Positions 24,396 through 33,619 of a DNA stretch of 64,000 nucleotides are shown piece by piece (position 1 is the first letter of the stretch; each line of letters starts with the position of its first letter). Origin of the DNA: Platerodrilus igneus (taxonomy: Eukaryota > Arthropoda > Insecta > Coleoptera > Lycidae). A program made the position numbers and the translations under genes. The notes under the pieces were generated by a model. It was not told where the DNA came from, searched no databases, and worked only from the letters and a program-made list of their open reading frames with translations. The stretch covers positions 5,647,501 through 5,711,500 of the forward strand of contig JARFIW010000588.1 of assembly GCA_036346225.1 (NCBI GenBank). The letters run 5' to 3'.

Positions 24396-24845
24396 ATCAT
24401 AGTAACTATACCAAAAAAGAGAAATGTTGATAGATGTGAAAATTTTTGTACAATAAGTTTGACAGCACACGTGTCAGAAATATTAACTAGAATTGTACAA
24501 AGAAGAATGGAAAAACGAGCTGAAGAAATACTAGGAGAAGATTAATTTGGGTTTATGTGAAACAGGGGAACAAGGGAGGCTATTTTAGCTCTGAGGGTGA
24601 TATTGGAGAAAACAATAGAAAAAAGAAAAAACGTGTATATTGGGTTTGTAAATCTGGGAAACAATGGAATATGGAAAAAATGTTTGAAATACTCAACAAG
24701 AGTAGAATGAGTTATAGGGATAGACAAATAGTACATAACTTGTACAAAGAGCAAACAGCGGTAAATATTAGGAATGGGGTGAGACAGGGACGTGCCTTAT
24801 TCCTATTAATTTTAATTTCTACATTGAAAAGGCCCTTATGCATAT
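24396..24845 (+). pseudogene. LINE-B reverse transcriptase, part after the insertion
   Basis: It resumes with IVTIPKKRNVDRCENF and TISLTAHVSEIL, then MEKRAEEILGED with a stop, then a shifted frame with WNMEKMFEILNKSRMSYRDR, a palm equivalent. It ends after GVRQGRALF with no ADD box. The sequence after 24845 is not LINE-like, so the copy is truncated or rearranged there. Confidence 0.72.
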
Positions 24846-25560
24846 GATGTTGTCCATATGAAACAGAAAGCATCAGCTGTACATACATGTTGTTAATAAT
24901 GTCAGTTTATCGGGAGAGGATGACAAAAGGTATGCTACACCGGAATACGTCAACTTATGTATGGGACATAAGAATATAGATTTAAGGTAGCAGTAGGTGT
25001 AATCTGTATATATTGTATGTACATAGTGGCTTTTGGTTAGTATGTAGCATATCTCCTTCAACGCTTTTTAATTTCTTTTGATTTTTATTTTTTGCTTATG
25101 CTTAAGATATGCTGGATACACGAGTTATGTATCCCCCAATTGATGTACATATTAAAATAGAGTAATTAAGAAATTATTAGAAAGTGTTAAGAATACGCCA
25201 AGTGAAGTGCAACATTATAACACGAGGACAATTTGTAAAGTTTATTAACGTTCAAGAGAACGGATGCGCTACTTTGTATTGCAGACGATAGTGACACTGC
25301 AGATGTCAGGTCACAGACGGTCACGGACGGTCAGGTACTGTGATTACTTAGAAATTAAGATTACAACAATGTAATTATGAATAGAGTTAAGTGAAACTTT
25401 GCAAATTTTCACTTTTATCTCAACTGTGTTCTACTGAAAATTATCATTAGTGGTCGAAATGCGTATTTAGAAATTCTAAAAAGATTACTGTGGTTACTTT
25501 TCGCTTCAATAATAACTCAAACAATAATTTATATTAATGAAAATAAATGCATTATATTGT
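24846..25560. other. No gene seen; short direct repeat
   Basis: AT-rich intronic sequence. A small tandem motif, ACGGTCACGGACGGTCA, lies near 25316. No ORF is supported. Confidence 0.45.
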
Positions 25561-26069
25561 TGCTACGGTTTCCCGCGTTTCGTATTATTGCGCAATCGTT
25601 AATATAACGTACAATTACGCGCCTTTTGCATCAAATACCAAACACGTTTAAAAGTGATACAATGATCAAATTTACAATATAAATAAAAGCAATGTACTCA
25701 CTTAAATCGCACCTTACCGCCAAATCCCAGGGCCATCTCGTTGTGGGTCACATCACGCCATTGCTGTCCAAATTCTATCCGTCCATCTTCTATGCTCGTT
25801 CGTAGGTGGGACGACAAGGATAACCAAGTAGAAGGAACCTGAAAAGAGAAAAGACAGACACACACGACACAGGTAGATGTTCTCGGCTTCAGGTCTCGTA
25901 GTCTATTGACGTCCTTTCACACACTCCGCACCTGCGAATTCTTTTGCGCAAACGCAACTGTCCGGAATGACGGAAATTGACAAGTTCATTTAGAAATATT
26001 CGCGGGAACTACCATATAATTTATACTTAATCTAAATGTGATACATAGCCGTTTTTTGGCATGTAACAT
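25561..26069 (-). repeat. Solo LTR of the Gypsy-1-type family, with 4-bp target duplication
   Basis: The minus strand starts TGTTACATGCCAAAAAACGG at 26069 and ends CCGTAGCA at 25561. The four plus-strand bases TTGT lie immediately on both sides (25557-25560 and 26070-26073), a perfect 4-bp target duplication as expected for Gypsy integrase. No internal region is present, so this is a product of LTR-LTR recombination. It shares long blocks with the LTR at 59103. Confidence 0.85.
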
Positions 26070-26111
26070 TGTATGAATAATAAAAAATAAAAACAAAAGT
26101 GCTTTGTGAAA

Positions 26112-26477
26112 TTAAATTATTATGTTTGATATTTTTTCGGAGCTTTTTGCTTTTTGAAACAAATGATTGTGTACTTTTATGAGTTCCCAAAATTGGTCGC
26201 ATGTAAGCCCAATGTTTACTTTCACTTTTATTACATTTTCCAGAGTATCAATTTCTAGATGTGATTTCTTTTTGGAACAGATGCTTAATAATCGTTTGCA
26301 TTCTGTATTTGTCCCAGGTAGAATGAAAATAAATACTGCCAACTTTTCTAGCAGCAGTTGTTTCAATTCTTTATTTGCTTTATTCGTACTTTCCAAAATA
26401 GTTAGCCGTCTGTCAATGAAAAGTATGAATTTCTGTTCCCCTTTTTCTATATTTATGTCTAAGCAGGTCTTGTACAA
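26112..26477 (-). pseudogene. hAT-type transposase C-terminal fragment
   Basis: The 121-codon frame contains LEKLAVFIFILPGTNTECKR followed by LSICSKKKSHLEIDTLENVI and VKVNIGLTCDQFWELIK. The order (helix, P-x-(S/T)N..x.(E)R, LS, K..L..(D)TLxxxxxxKxN) matches the C-terminal dimerisation (hATC) region of hAT transposases. The rest of the transposase is absent. Similarity is judged by eye, and a domesticated hAT-derived protein would look the same. Confidence 0.5.
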
Positions 26478-26681
26478 CAGTAAGAATAAATAAACAAATG
26501 ACTGATTACCTACTTAATTTGTTTATTTATTTTTCATTTTGTCTTTTGACTAAGTTTTTAAAATTTTGTCTGGCTATTCCATCATTGTTGGGCGAGATTT
26601 TAGTAAATTTTATAGTAACTGGCCTGTATAGTCAGTTTGAAAATACAGAATTGTGGCTATTGCGAGTTTTCGTTATAATAT

Positions 26682-27220
26682 TGTAGCGGGCTACTACTAC
26701 CGCGTTTCACCAATTTAAAACAAGTAGTAATAAAAGTCTTTATTACTCACGATTCACACGCCTAATTAATAGTATATGCTTTATTTATAGATGTTTTCTG
26801 TCTACTTACAGTGAAGCACTACCACACTAATGTTATTTACAAGCACTAAAATTTTTTTAAACTAAATTTTTAACCATACGCTTATTAACAACACCAACAA
26901 CTACTATAATTTATTTATTACACTTTTGTCTATTTATGTATTCTACAAGCTGCATGTACAATATACACGTTCACATAACAGATTTATATTTACTAAAAGA
27001 CTTTAGAACGTAACGAACCACTAACTACATACGAGATGATTTATATACGACATTCTGATATAGACTAACTCCTACATTAATCACCGATCTTATATATACC
27101 CTTTAATTAAATGGACGATTCATACTCCAGTATATGGTAAAAATTTCCAGGCTTCTGGAGTATAGACGTTGCTTACGGTGCTTGTGTGTTTGACGGGTTG
27201 CCTAATAGTAGCTCGTAACA
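26682..27220 (-). repeat. 3' LTR of Gypsy-2 copy a
   Basis: On the minus strand it begins TGTTACGAGCTACTATTAGG and ends CCCGCTACA, 539 bases. The LTR at 59880-60417 (538 bases) begins TGTTACGAACTATTAG and ends CCCCGCTACA, with matching internal blocks. The accessory ORF terminates six codons inside this LTR. Confidence 0.9.
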
Positions 27221-27840
27221 CTGCCCTCTTTAAAACCGTTACGTCTCGTAACTGTAAATACATTTTGACGCCAATTCGATGACTGATGACGGTATCGGCA
27301 GCTATCTCCTCTGGTGCATCCACCACGTCGTTGGAAATAACAGTCAACACTCTTTTCTTGGTCTTGGTAGGCAACCGGTTGATAACAACAAACAAGGACC
27401 TGGACGTTGGTTCCCTGGAAAATCACTTCTAGCATATTTCGGATTATTCTCCAATTTAAACGATCCAGTCCACAGCCTAGCTTGGGCACCGCTAGTCTTA
27501 TTACTCCATTTTCCATCATCTGAGCTTTAAGATTCAGCAAAGCTTCCTATAGATGTCCATAACTAGGTCTATGCCATAAAGAATTTTTGGTGACCAGATA
27601 GTAAACATAACGATTTTTATCCTGAAAAACCAAAGCTTTTCCTATAGTTGGCTGCTGTTGTACTAATTCATCCATACATCCAAACTTTTTCTTGAAAACA
27701 ATAGCTATTCCTCTTGTCATTTCCAGATCTTGAGCTACGCAATGTGCAAGGGAATTCTCTTCTGATGCTCTAAACAGATCTTGCTGTTTTTCAACAACAA
27801 CGCCAAATCTCGCCTTAGCGGAACCACCATACACCGCCAT
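27202..27840 (-). pseudogene. Accessory ORF of Gypsy-2: OARD1/TARG1-like macrodomain plus CCCH zinc finger
   Basis: The ORF begins with ATG at 27840, 14 bases after the pol stop (27855), in a different frame, at the position an env gene occupies in retroviruses. It has about 212 codons with one in-frame TAG at 27547-27549. Residues from about 10 to 155 match the OARD1/TARG1 macrodomain group, which removes ADP-ribose from acidic side chains and hydrolyses O-acetyl-ADP-ribose: SLAHCVAQDLEMTRGIAIVF, FKKKFG, YYLVTKNSLWHRPSY and LGCGLDRLNW. The Lys and Asp used for catalysis in human TARG1 (VTK and GLD) are both present. A CCCH finger follows (C-x7-C-x5-C-x3-H: CYFQRRGGCTRGDSCRYRH), suited to RNA binding. 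The role in the element is unknown: it may counter host ADP-ribosylation or have been captured from a host gene. Confidence 0.85.
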
Positions 27841-27854
27841 AAAACTCTCAAAAT

Positions 27855-29261
27855 CTACATTTGGTTCATGATTAATAACTCGCCGAACACCATCTCATTA
27901 TTCGAGTCTTCCTGGTTGTTGCCAGCATAGGATGTTAAACGGTCAAAGTGTACCACTTTCGGTTTACCACGGGGAGATCTTCTGATCCGGTACACTACAT
28001 CATTAATTCTTTTTAACAAATTGTACGGGCCTTCCCACTGTCTTTGTAATTTTAGCGACAATTCACGCTCTCTTTGTGGATTGTACAACCACACTAAATC
28101 TCCAGGTTGGAAACCACCTTCTTGCGCTCCCGTGTTATATTGTGATTTCATTCGATCGCTTGCTGCCTGGATATTCTTTCGGACGTTTTCGTGAATGCTA
28201 TTTGATCTTTCACGAAGCTTACTAACGTAATCTTCACCTGCGATCTCTTCTCCAGGTTTAAATCCAAACTGAAGATCACACGGTAGCCGCAATTCACGTC
28301 CTAACATCACGCAAGCGGGAAAGTATCCTGTGCTGTCATGTACCGACGATCGGTACGCCAGTAGGAACAAATATAAATATTGGTCCCAGTCTTTTTGATT
28401 TTCAGAGACAACTTTGGCAAGGTACTTTCCTAAAGTCCTGTTCATTCTTTCAACCATTCCATCTGATTGGGGATGGAATGGCGTGGTTCTAGTCTTCCTC
28501 ATTCCAAGATGCTCGCAAACGTTCTGAAACAACGCTGATTTGAAGTTCCGACCTTAATCGGAGTGTAAGTCCAACGGAACTCCAAAGCGACAAAACAACT
28601 CCATTATTAGTACATCTGCAACCGTCTCGGCTTCTTGGTTAGGTATAGAATATGCCTCCGGCCATTTGGTAAAATAATTCATTGCAACCAACATGTAGTT
28701 ATTTCCTTTCTCTGATTCAGGAAACGGACCACCTATATCAATAGCCACCCTCTCAAAAGGATTCCCCATGTTATACTGTCTCATTGAGGCTTTCAGTTTT
28801 GTGACCGGGCCATTTCCAGAGACACACAACACACATTTCCAGCACCACTCCTTCATATCTTCTTTGCGGTTCACCCAATAGAATCTTTCTCTCACTCTTT
28901 CGAGAGTTCTTTTCACGCCAAAGTGGCCTCCGGAAATACCATCGTGCAAGTGCTGCAAGATTTTCGGCACTCTGCTTCTCGGCACTATCACTTGAAGTCG
29001 TCTTTCAGTGCCGTCTTCACATTCCAGGCGTCGTTTCAAGATTCTATTTTCAATCATCAAGGAGTCCCACTGTGTCCAGTATGCCTTCAGGCTCCTACTT
29101 GAAATACTAATTTCTTCCCAAGCTGGTTTTTGTCCTCTACTTTTCCTCTCAATAATACGTCCCAATTTGGCGTCATTCTCCTGGTCTTCTCGTATTCTTT
29201 CGGGTTGCCAAGTATCATCGGTTACCGTCATTCTATGAATGACACTTCCATCTTGGAGCAA
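27855..29261 (-). pseudogene. Gypsy-2 copy a integrase
   Basis: Two frames in register are separated by one stop (TAA at 28554, in the DxG motif region HSD*GRNF). The N-terminal zinc-binding region includes LHDGISGGHFGVKRTL and CWKCVLC. The catalytic core has VAIDIGGPFPESEKGNNYML (first Asp), then FGVPLDLHSD (second Asp) and TPFHPQSDGMVERMNRTLG (Glu). The C-terminal domain includes GDLVWLYNPQRE, LQRQWEGPYNLLKRI and KPKVVHFDRLTSY, the usual GPY/F-type module. Only a few mutations separate it from an intact reading frame, so the copy is fairly young. Confidence 0.92.
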
Positions 29262-29880
29262 TGATTGCAGTCTACCGAAAAAGGTCTCCTTGAAAGAGTG
29301 TCTGCATTCCGATGGCTAGTTCCTACACGATGATCTGTGTCAAAGTCATATTCCTGCAGTCGTTCTAACCACCTTGCAACTTGCCCTTCAGGATTTCGAA
29401 ACCCAGTAACCATTTTAGTGCAGCATGGTCTGTTCCTAACAGGAATTTACGGCCGTATAAATACTTATAAAAGTGCTCTACGGATTTGACGACGGCCAAC
29501 AGCTCCCTTCTTGTCACACAATAGTTTCTTTCTGGCCGCAACAAGACCTTGCAGAAATACCCAATAAGTTTTTCTTGTCCGTCTTGCACTTGAAAAAGAA
29601 CGCTTCCTATAGCTGTGTTACTGGCATCGGTATCCAACACAAACTTCTCCTCCATCCGTGAATAACTCAGAATTGGTGCTGTAACTAGCAGCCGTTTCAG
29701 TTGTTCAAATCCGCTGTGGCGGTTGTCATTCCAATTATATTCTTGTCCATCTTCGGTTAATTTCGTCAACGGTTTGGCAATGTTCGCAAACCCAAGTATA
29801 AAACGTCGGTAATATGTGCACATTCCTAGAAAAGCAGTTGGTCTATAGAAAGAAAGAACCCATTTGGTCTCCAGCTAAAA
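29228..29880 (-). pseudogene. Gypsy-2 copy a, end of reverse transcriptase and RNase H
   Basis: The frame opens MCTYYRRFILGFANIAKPLT, the connection region after the reverse transcriptase palm. RNase H has FVLDTDASNTAIGSVLFQVQ (catalytic Asp), TRRELLAVVKSVEHFYKYL (Glu) and LLGTDHAALKWLL (Asp). A frame change near 29400 leads to RWLERLQEYDFDTDHRVG and NADTLSRRP, the end of RNase H. Sequence beyond about 29880 does not continue the palm with its catalytic box, which marks the 5' truncation point. Confidence 0.88.
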
Positions 29881-32092
29881 AAAATTAAAAAGAGAATCTG
29901 ATTAGAATGGGTACGCGCGGGGAAACTCACCAATACACGTAAGATACCTCCTAGTTGTCGAATAAAAAAAACAAACGTACATTGCTTTTGAAATACGGTG
30001 ACGAATAATGTAGAAAATATTTCGAAGCACAAGCTGAAAAATCAAATTCAACAATGGTTCAAATGATACGAATTCGAACTGCAAAACCTCGCCTATCGAA
30101 GCGCGATTGAAACTGGAAAACCCGGCTTATATCGGATAGTGTGCGACCATTATTTTAACACGTCTTTACATTGGAACAATAGAGAAACTTATTATACGCA
30201 ATCGTAATGTATACCAAGATAACGGGTACCTAAAACAGGATATACACTAATTAATTGTAGCATAAACTTGTCGTTTCGAAATAACTAAGTTCAAAATAAA
30301 AATTTGTAGAAAGCGTATTTATTGTGAACAGGATGTTGTTGAAGAATTTAAGAATTGAAACGAAATCGATTTAACAAAATTATGGTAAAACGGGCTTATG
30401 AATTTGTAGTGTTCTCTTGGGGGCTTTAGTAGAGGTGATTAGAAACAAAGTCAAAGACCATTTCAACATTTAATTTAATTAACGCTTTTAAAAAGCAGTA
30501 CAACCGTTACATCTTAGGGTTAGACTTATAATGTTCTTATTCTATATTAGTTCTTAACTGCTAACAATGATTATGCAATTATGCTTATTTACTAATTCCA
30601 ATTACACCTAGCCTAGAGTTCGTTGCACATGTACTTCCTATCGATTGTCTTCCTGTACAATTCCGCACTTTGCACTTCCTATAATAAGTCACTCACCTTT
30701 TAAAGACATAAAACTTAATTCAATATAATAACTATAAATTATTAGGATATTCGGCTATTACACCATCACAAATTAGCAAGTAAATTTTAAAAGCAAAATT
30801 GGAACGGAACACAGTATAATCGCTGTTTTGATTGGTTTGAATCATGTCATAATCGAAAGTGTGATTAGTGAAAAGCTTAGATTTGATAGACGAAAGTAAT
30901 AACCGAATTTATTTATCTACGGACGTAGAAAAATTTTGTATGAACCTCTTGAGTAAAGTAACTTTTTTTCACTCGTAGGAATTGTCGCACTCACTTTCGG
31001 CGCGTGCCGTTAAATTTTCCTACTCGTGAAAAAAGTATTACTTTACTCACTTGTTGCATAAATAACTATTATCATATTTGGTAGTAATATTATGGTTTTC
31101 ATATTATTACACTTTAATTACACGAATAACATGGGTAACTTGCTTGTTATGAGGTTATGGGCGATATCTTGATACTTAAATTTATTTTTAAAATTTACTT
31201 AGCTATGATTGCGTTATATCTTTGTTATGCTGCTCATTGTGTTTGTCTTCTTTGTTGCACTAGTTTGTTTGTTATATTCAAAATAGTTTTCGGACAATAT
31301 GTATGTATATAGAAAGAGTTGAATAATATTCGAGACGTTACATATTCCTATTAATTCGCCATAAAAACATGAACGACATAAACTGACAAAATGTCCCGAT
31401 GTTCCAACGTGGTCAAATAGTTTCGATTGTACGAATTCGTTGAATGAATAATTAGATGCGCTGATCGCCTGCAATAATGTTAAGCGGTGGCGGTGGTGTT
31501 CCAGACTCACTCAAAAACACCTCATATTCACCATCAGACGATAAGGCGCTTTGAAACTAGATGTGGAAAACGAATTTACCAAACAATTTTCCAGCAGAAC
31601 CAACTATACAATTAAACAAGTTACTTGTTTATAAATTTTATTATTAACAAAACGGTCAAATTTTAGATAACATTAAGACACATCTTAAGCCCAGTAAAAT
31701 AGAAGTAATTTTAATCTTGTACCATATGTTGTGGTGTTAACTACAAACATTTATAAAATTTTGTCTGAATTGAGTGATCGAAAAACAACTAGTTTTTAAC
31801 ATTCGGCGTGTAATTCATCTCACAGTTGGAAACATCGGCTATAAATAAACATAATCTTAGCACGCACTTTTTCAGGGCACGATAAATAGCGATTATTGAC
31901 AGCATCATTTATCACAATCCGAGAGTTCTAAATATTTTGAATCTAATTATAGATCCATACATTTTTTATAGTACTCTAGCTAGGAATAACATTTCGCATA
32001 TTGGAAATGTCAAAAATGCTTTATGTGGTTAAATCAATAAAAATTATTCTCAGTTTCAGCCAGTTAAATTCAGAATTTTTGTATTTACTTAC
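29881..32092. other. Intronic stretch with one foldback repeat, otherwise no gene
   Basis: Sequence between Gypsy-2 copy a and vanin exon A. A minus-strand segment at 31475-31570 has an acceptor-like start and an open frame ending LSESGTPPPPLNIIAGDQ and a stop, but it does not match the vanin family, and I do not call it an exon. The ORF at 31214-31510 is unsupported. Confidence 0.4.
30951..31048. repeat. Foldback repeat (hairpin), MITE-like
   Basis: The left arm (30951-30980, GAGTAAAGTAACTTTTTTTC then ACTCGTAGGA) is the inverted complement of the right arm (31018-31048), with about three mismatches or gaps, around a 37-base GC-richer centre. The bases outside the arms differ, so the full borders and target duplication are unknown. 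It could be the core of a small non-autonomous DNA element. Confidence 0.6.
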
Positions 32093-32209
32093 TTCACTTG
32101 AAACATTTCGCATAATACCCATAAATTCCTTTGCATTAGCATTTGCCATGCCTTCCGTATTATGTGGAAATCGATGCACATAGTCGACTACAGCTGCCTT
32201 ATACGAACT
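32093..32209 (-). CDS. Vanin-like protein, exon A (N-terminal part of the hydrolase domain)
   Basis: The acceptor (TTTGATTTAG) and donor (GTAAGT) bound exactly 39 codons in phase 0. The exon encodes SSYKAAVVDYVHRFPHNTEG and EFMGIMRNVSSE. Vanins begin their hydrolase domain with a Y-(K/R)-AAVVEY block and a helix leading to ADI(I/V)VFPEYG, which is exactly what exon B supplies in phase. A signal peptide exon must lie further upstream (higher coordinates) but was not found. The gene spans at least 8535-32209. Confidence 0.9.
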
Positions 32210-32363
32210 CTAAATCAAAGATATAAAATTTATTTCCACATTTCAAATACATTTTCATAATAAATTTACAAAAAAAACTTATGTCGTTCTATTGTAAAAT
32301 TAGAGCGCGTGTTCTGGTTAAAGCACGTAATGAAATTGGCTGCTTAAATTCAAACGTTATTTA

Positions 32364-32580
32364 TACAGAGTGTCTAGAAACGCTTTAAATAAAAGTAAAG
32401 TGCAAGTTCTAGAGCTCATTTGATGTCAATTTGATGTAAATTTTGTTATCCAAACATGGCACCGTAAAATCGGTTTAATTCAGATATCTTCAAAATAGTT
32501 TCCCCTTGAGTGATAACATTTTGTACAATTATTTTGTAGAATATGCCTAATCATATGGTGTGGAAACGATTGTCGTCATA
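32364..32580 (+). repeat. Dispersed repeat, copy 1 (GTGTCYAGAAACGCT family)
   Basis: It starts GTGTCTAGAAACGC and carries AAGTGATAACRTTTTGTACA and GTGGAAACGATT blocks found inverted at 57655-57897. The second copy contains about 30 additional central bases. It is probably a non-autonomous DNA element. No terminal inverted repeat was fixed. Confidence 0.55.
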
Positions 32581-32729
32581 AGCGTTTTGTTTGGTAGGGG
32601 AGTAGAGGAGGAAGCTGGTCCAAGAACATCCCTAACCTCTTATGTTACAATTGTCACTTGTCATATCCGCCGCGCCATCTTTAACATGCGCCATCTTTTG
32701 CGTACGTCGCAATTTTGGACAATACTAGT

Positions 32730-33122
32730 TGTTAACGCGCGAGGTGTCTTATAATTTTCAATATCAACTTACCTCAGCCGTCTTCTATTGTTCTGTAAGT
32801 GTCGTTACTACTCTTCAACGAAGTGGACTGTATGGCTATTTATTGGACGTGTTACGTACGCACTATCACTGTGCTTTGTAGGGGTTTATCGATAAAATCA
32901 CATTCGGATACACTATTGACTTAACTCACTTTACCGAACCAACAAACGTTTGTCTTCGATGTCCATGAGCAAGTGTCTGTCACTACACCTTTTTATCCGC
33001 TTAATTTCCACAGGCATAAAGGAGGTTTTATGACAGGATATAACGGGACAAGGGATGACAGCTTTGCTATTTGATTTACAACTACGAATTTACAACGACT
33101 TAAAATTAAATACGACAATGTG
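32730..33122 (+). repeat. Dispersed ~390-bp repeat, copy 1 (LTR-like)
   Basis: It is nearly collinear with 42733-43126, sharing TGTTAACGCGCGA at the start, CTGTATGGCTATTTATTGGA, ACCAACAAACGTTT and AGGATATAACGGGA. Copy 2 begins TGTT and ends CAACA, a shape that suits a solo LTR. The element that would own it is not in the window. Confidence 0.6.
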
Positions 33123-33254
33123 TTGCCTTCCCCGTGGTGTTTGCTGGACGGCCAATATTTTTGTTGTCTTTGTAATCTGCAAAATGTTGGCTGACTAACA
33201 ACGCGTACCAGCTGTAATTATACGATTAATAAAACACTGTTTAAAGTTCATTGA

Positions 33255-33469
33255 AGTAGATTAGGTAGTTTACCTCTAAAACAAAACCACCCATTATCCC
33301 ATGTATTTTCTTATGGAAAAATCTAAGGTCCATTCTGGTCATTTCTGTATCATACATTGAATTCCCCATAACAGTCTTAAAAATCCTCGTCGCATACATG
33401 TAACACAATAAAATCTGTCATTATTTTCGTTGTTCATCATACCCAGTAATTATGTACCAAGCATTGAAA
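33255..33469. repeat. Left terminal inverted repeat of the mini-Polinton
   Basis: It matches the reverse complement of 35662-35884 from AGTAGATTAGGTAG to GTACCAAGCATTGAAA, with scattered substitutions and one 8-base indel. Confidence 0.9.
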
Positions 33470-33619
33470 AATTGCCCCTTATTTACCCTACAGAATGGGG
33501 GCGTATATTGCCGAAGATACCCGAATACACCCGACGAAGTGCACAACCGCCCAGCGCTGACCTAACCTATCAATTTTTCCTTTGTTGGACTCAAAAAAGA
33601 TTATTACTATCTTTTTGAC

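Larger units (their letters stand above)
21240..24845 (+). mobile_element. LINE-B copy of the LINE-A family, split by another LINE
   Basis: This copy has a 5' untranslated part (about 21240-21600), an endonuclease (21600-22331), a linker (22340-22860) and a reverse transcriptase (22870-23093 and 24396-24845). The reverse transcriptase is interrupted by a 1.3-kb insertion. The copy stops soon after the RQG motif (GVRQGRALF at 24777), so the ADD box and everything downstream are missing. The frame is broken in many places. Confidence 0.78.
26682..29880 (-). mobile_element. Gypsy-2 copy a: 3' half of a Gypsy element with an accessory macrodomain-CCCH ORF
   Basis: From 29880 downward the minus strand encodes the end of reverse transcriptase, RNase H, integrase, then a separate accessory ORF, a polypurine tract (AAAGAGGGCAG, 27221-27231) and the 3' LTR (26682-27220). 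The sequence above about 29880 is unrelated, so the copy is 5' truncated. The LTR matches the 5' LTR of copy b at 59880-60417. It lies in the 15-kb intron of the vanin-like gene, in the same orientation as that gene. Confidence 0.88.
32210..33254. other. Region of two dispersed repeats, no gene
   Basis: It holds the repeats at 32364-32580 and 32730-33122, described separately. Short ORFs are unsupported. Confidence 0.5.

Noticed and set aside
27120..27395. Minus-strand ORF of 91 codons overlapping the CCCH finger region
   Set aside because: It is a different frame of the macrodomain-CCCH ORF and runs into the LTR. No motif supports it.
31475..31570. Possible exon ending in SGTPPPPLNIIAGDQ
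   Set aside because: It has an acceptor-like start but falls within the A-B intron of the vanin-like gene and ends in a stop. There is no family match.
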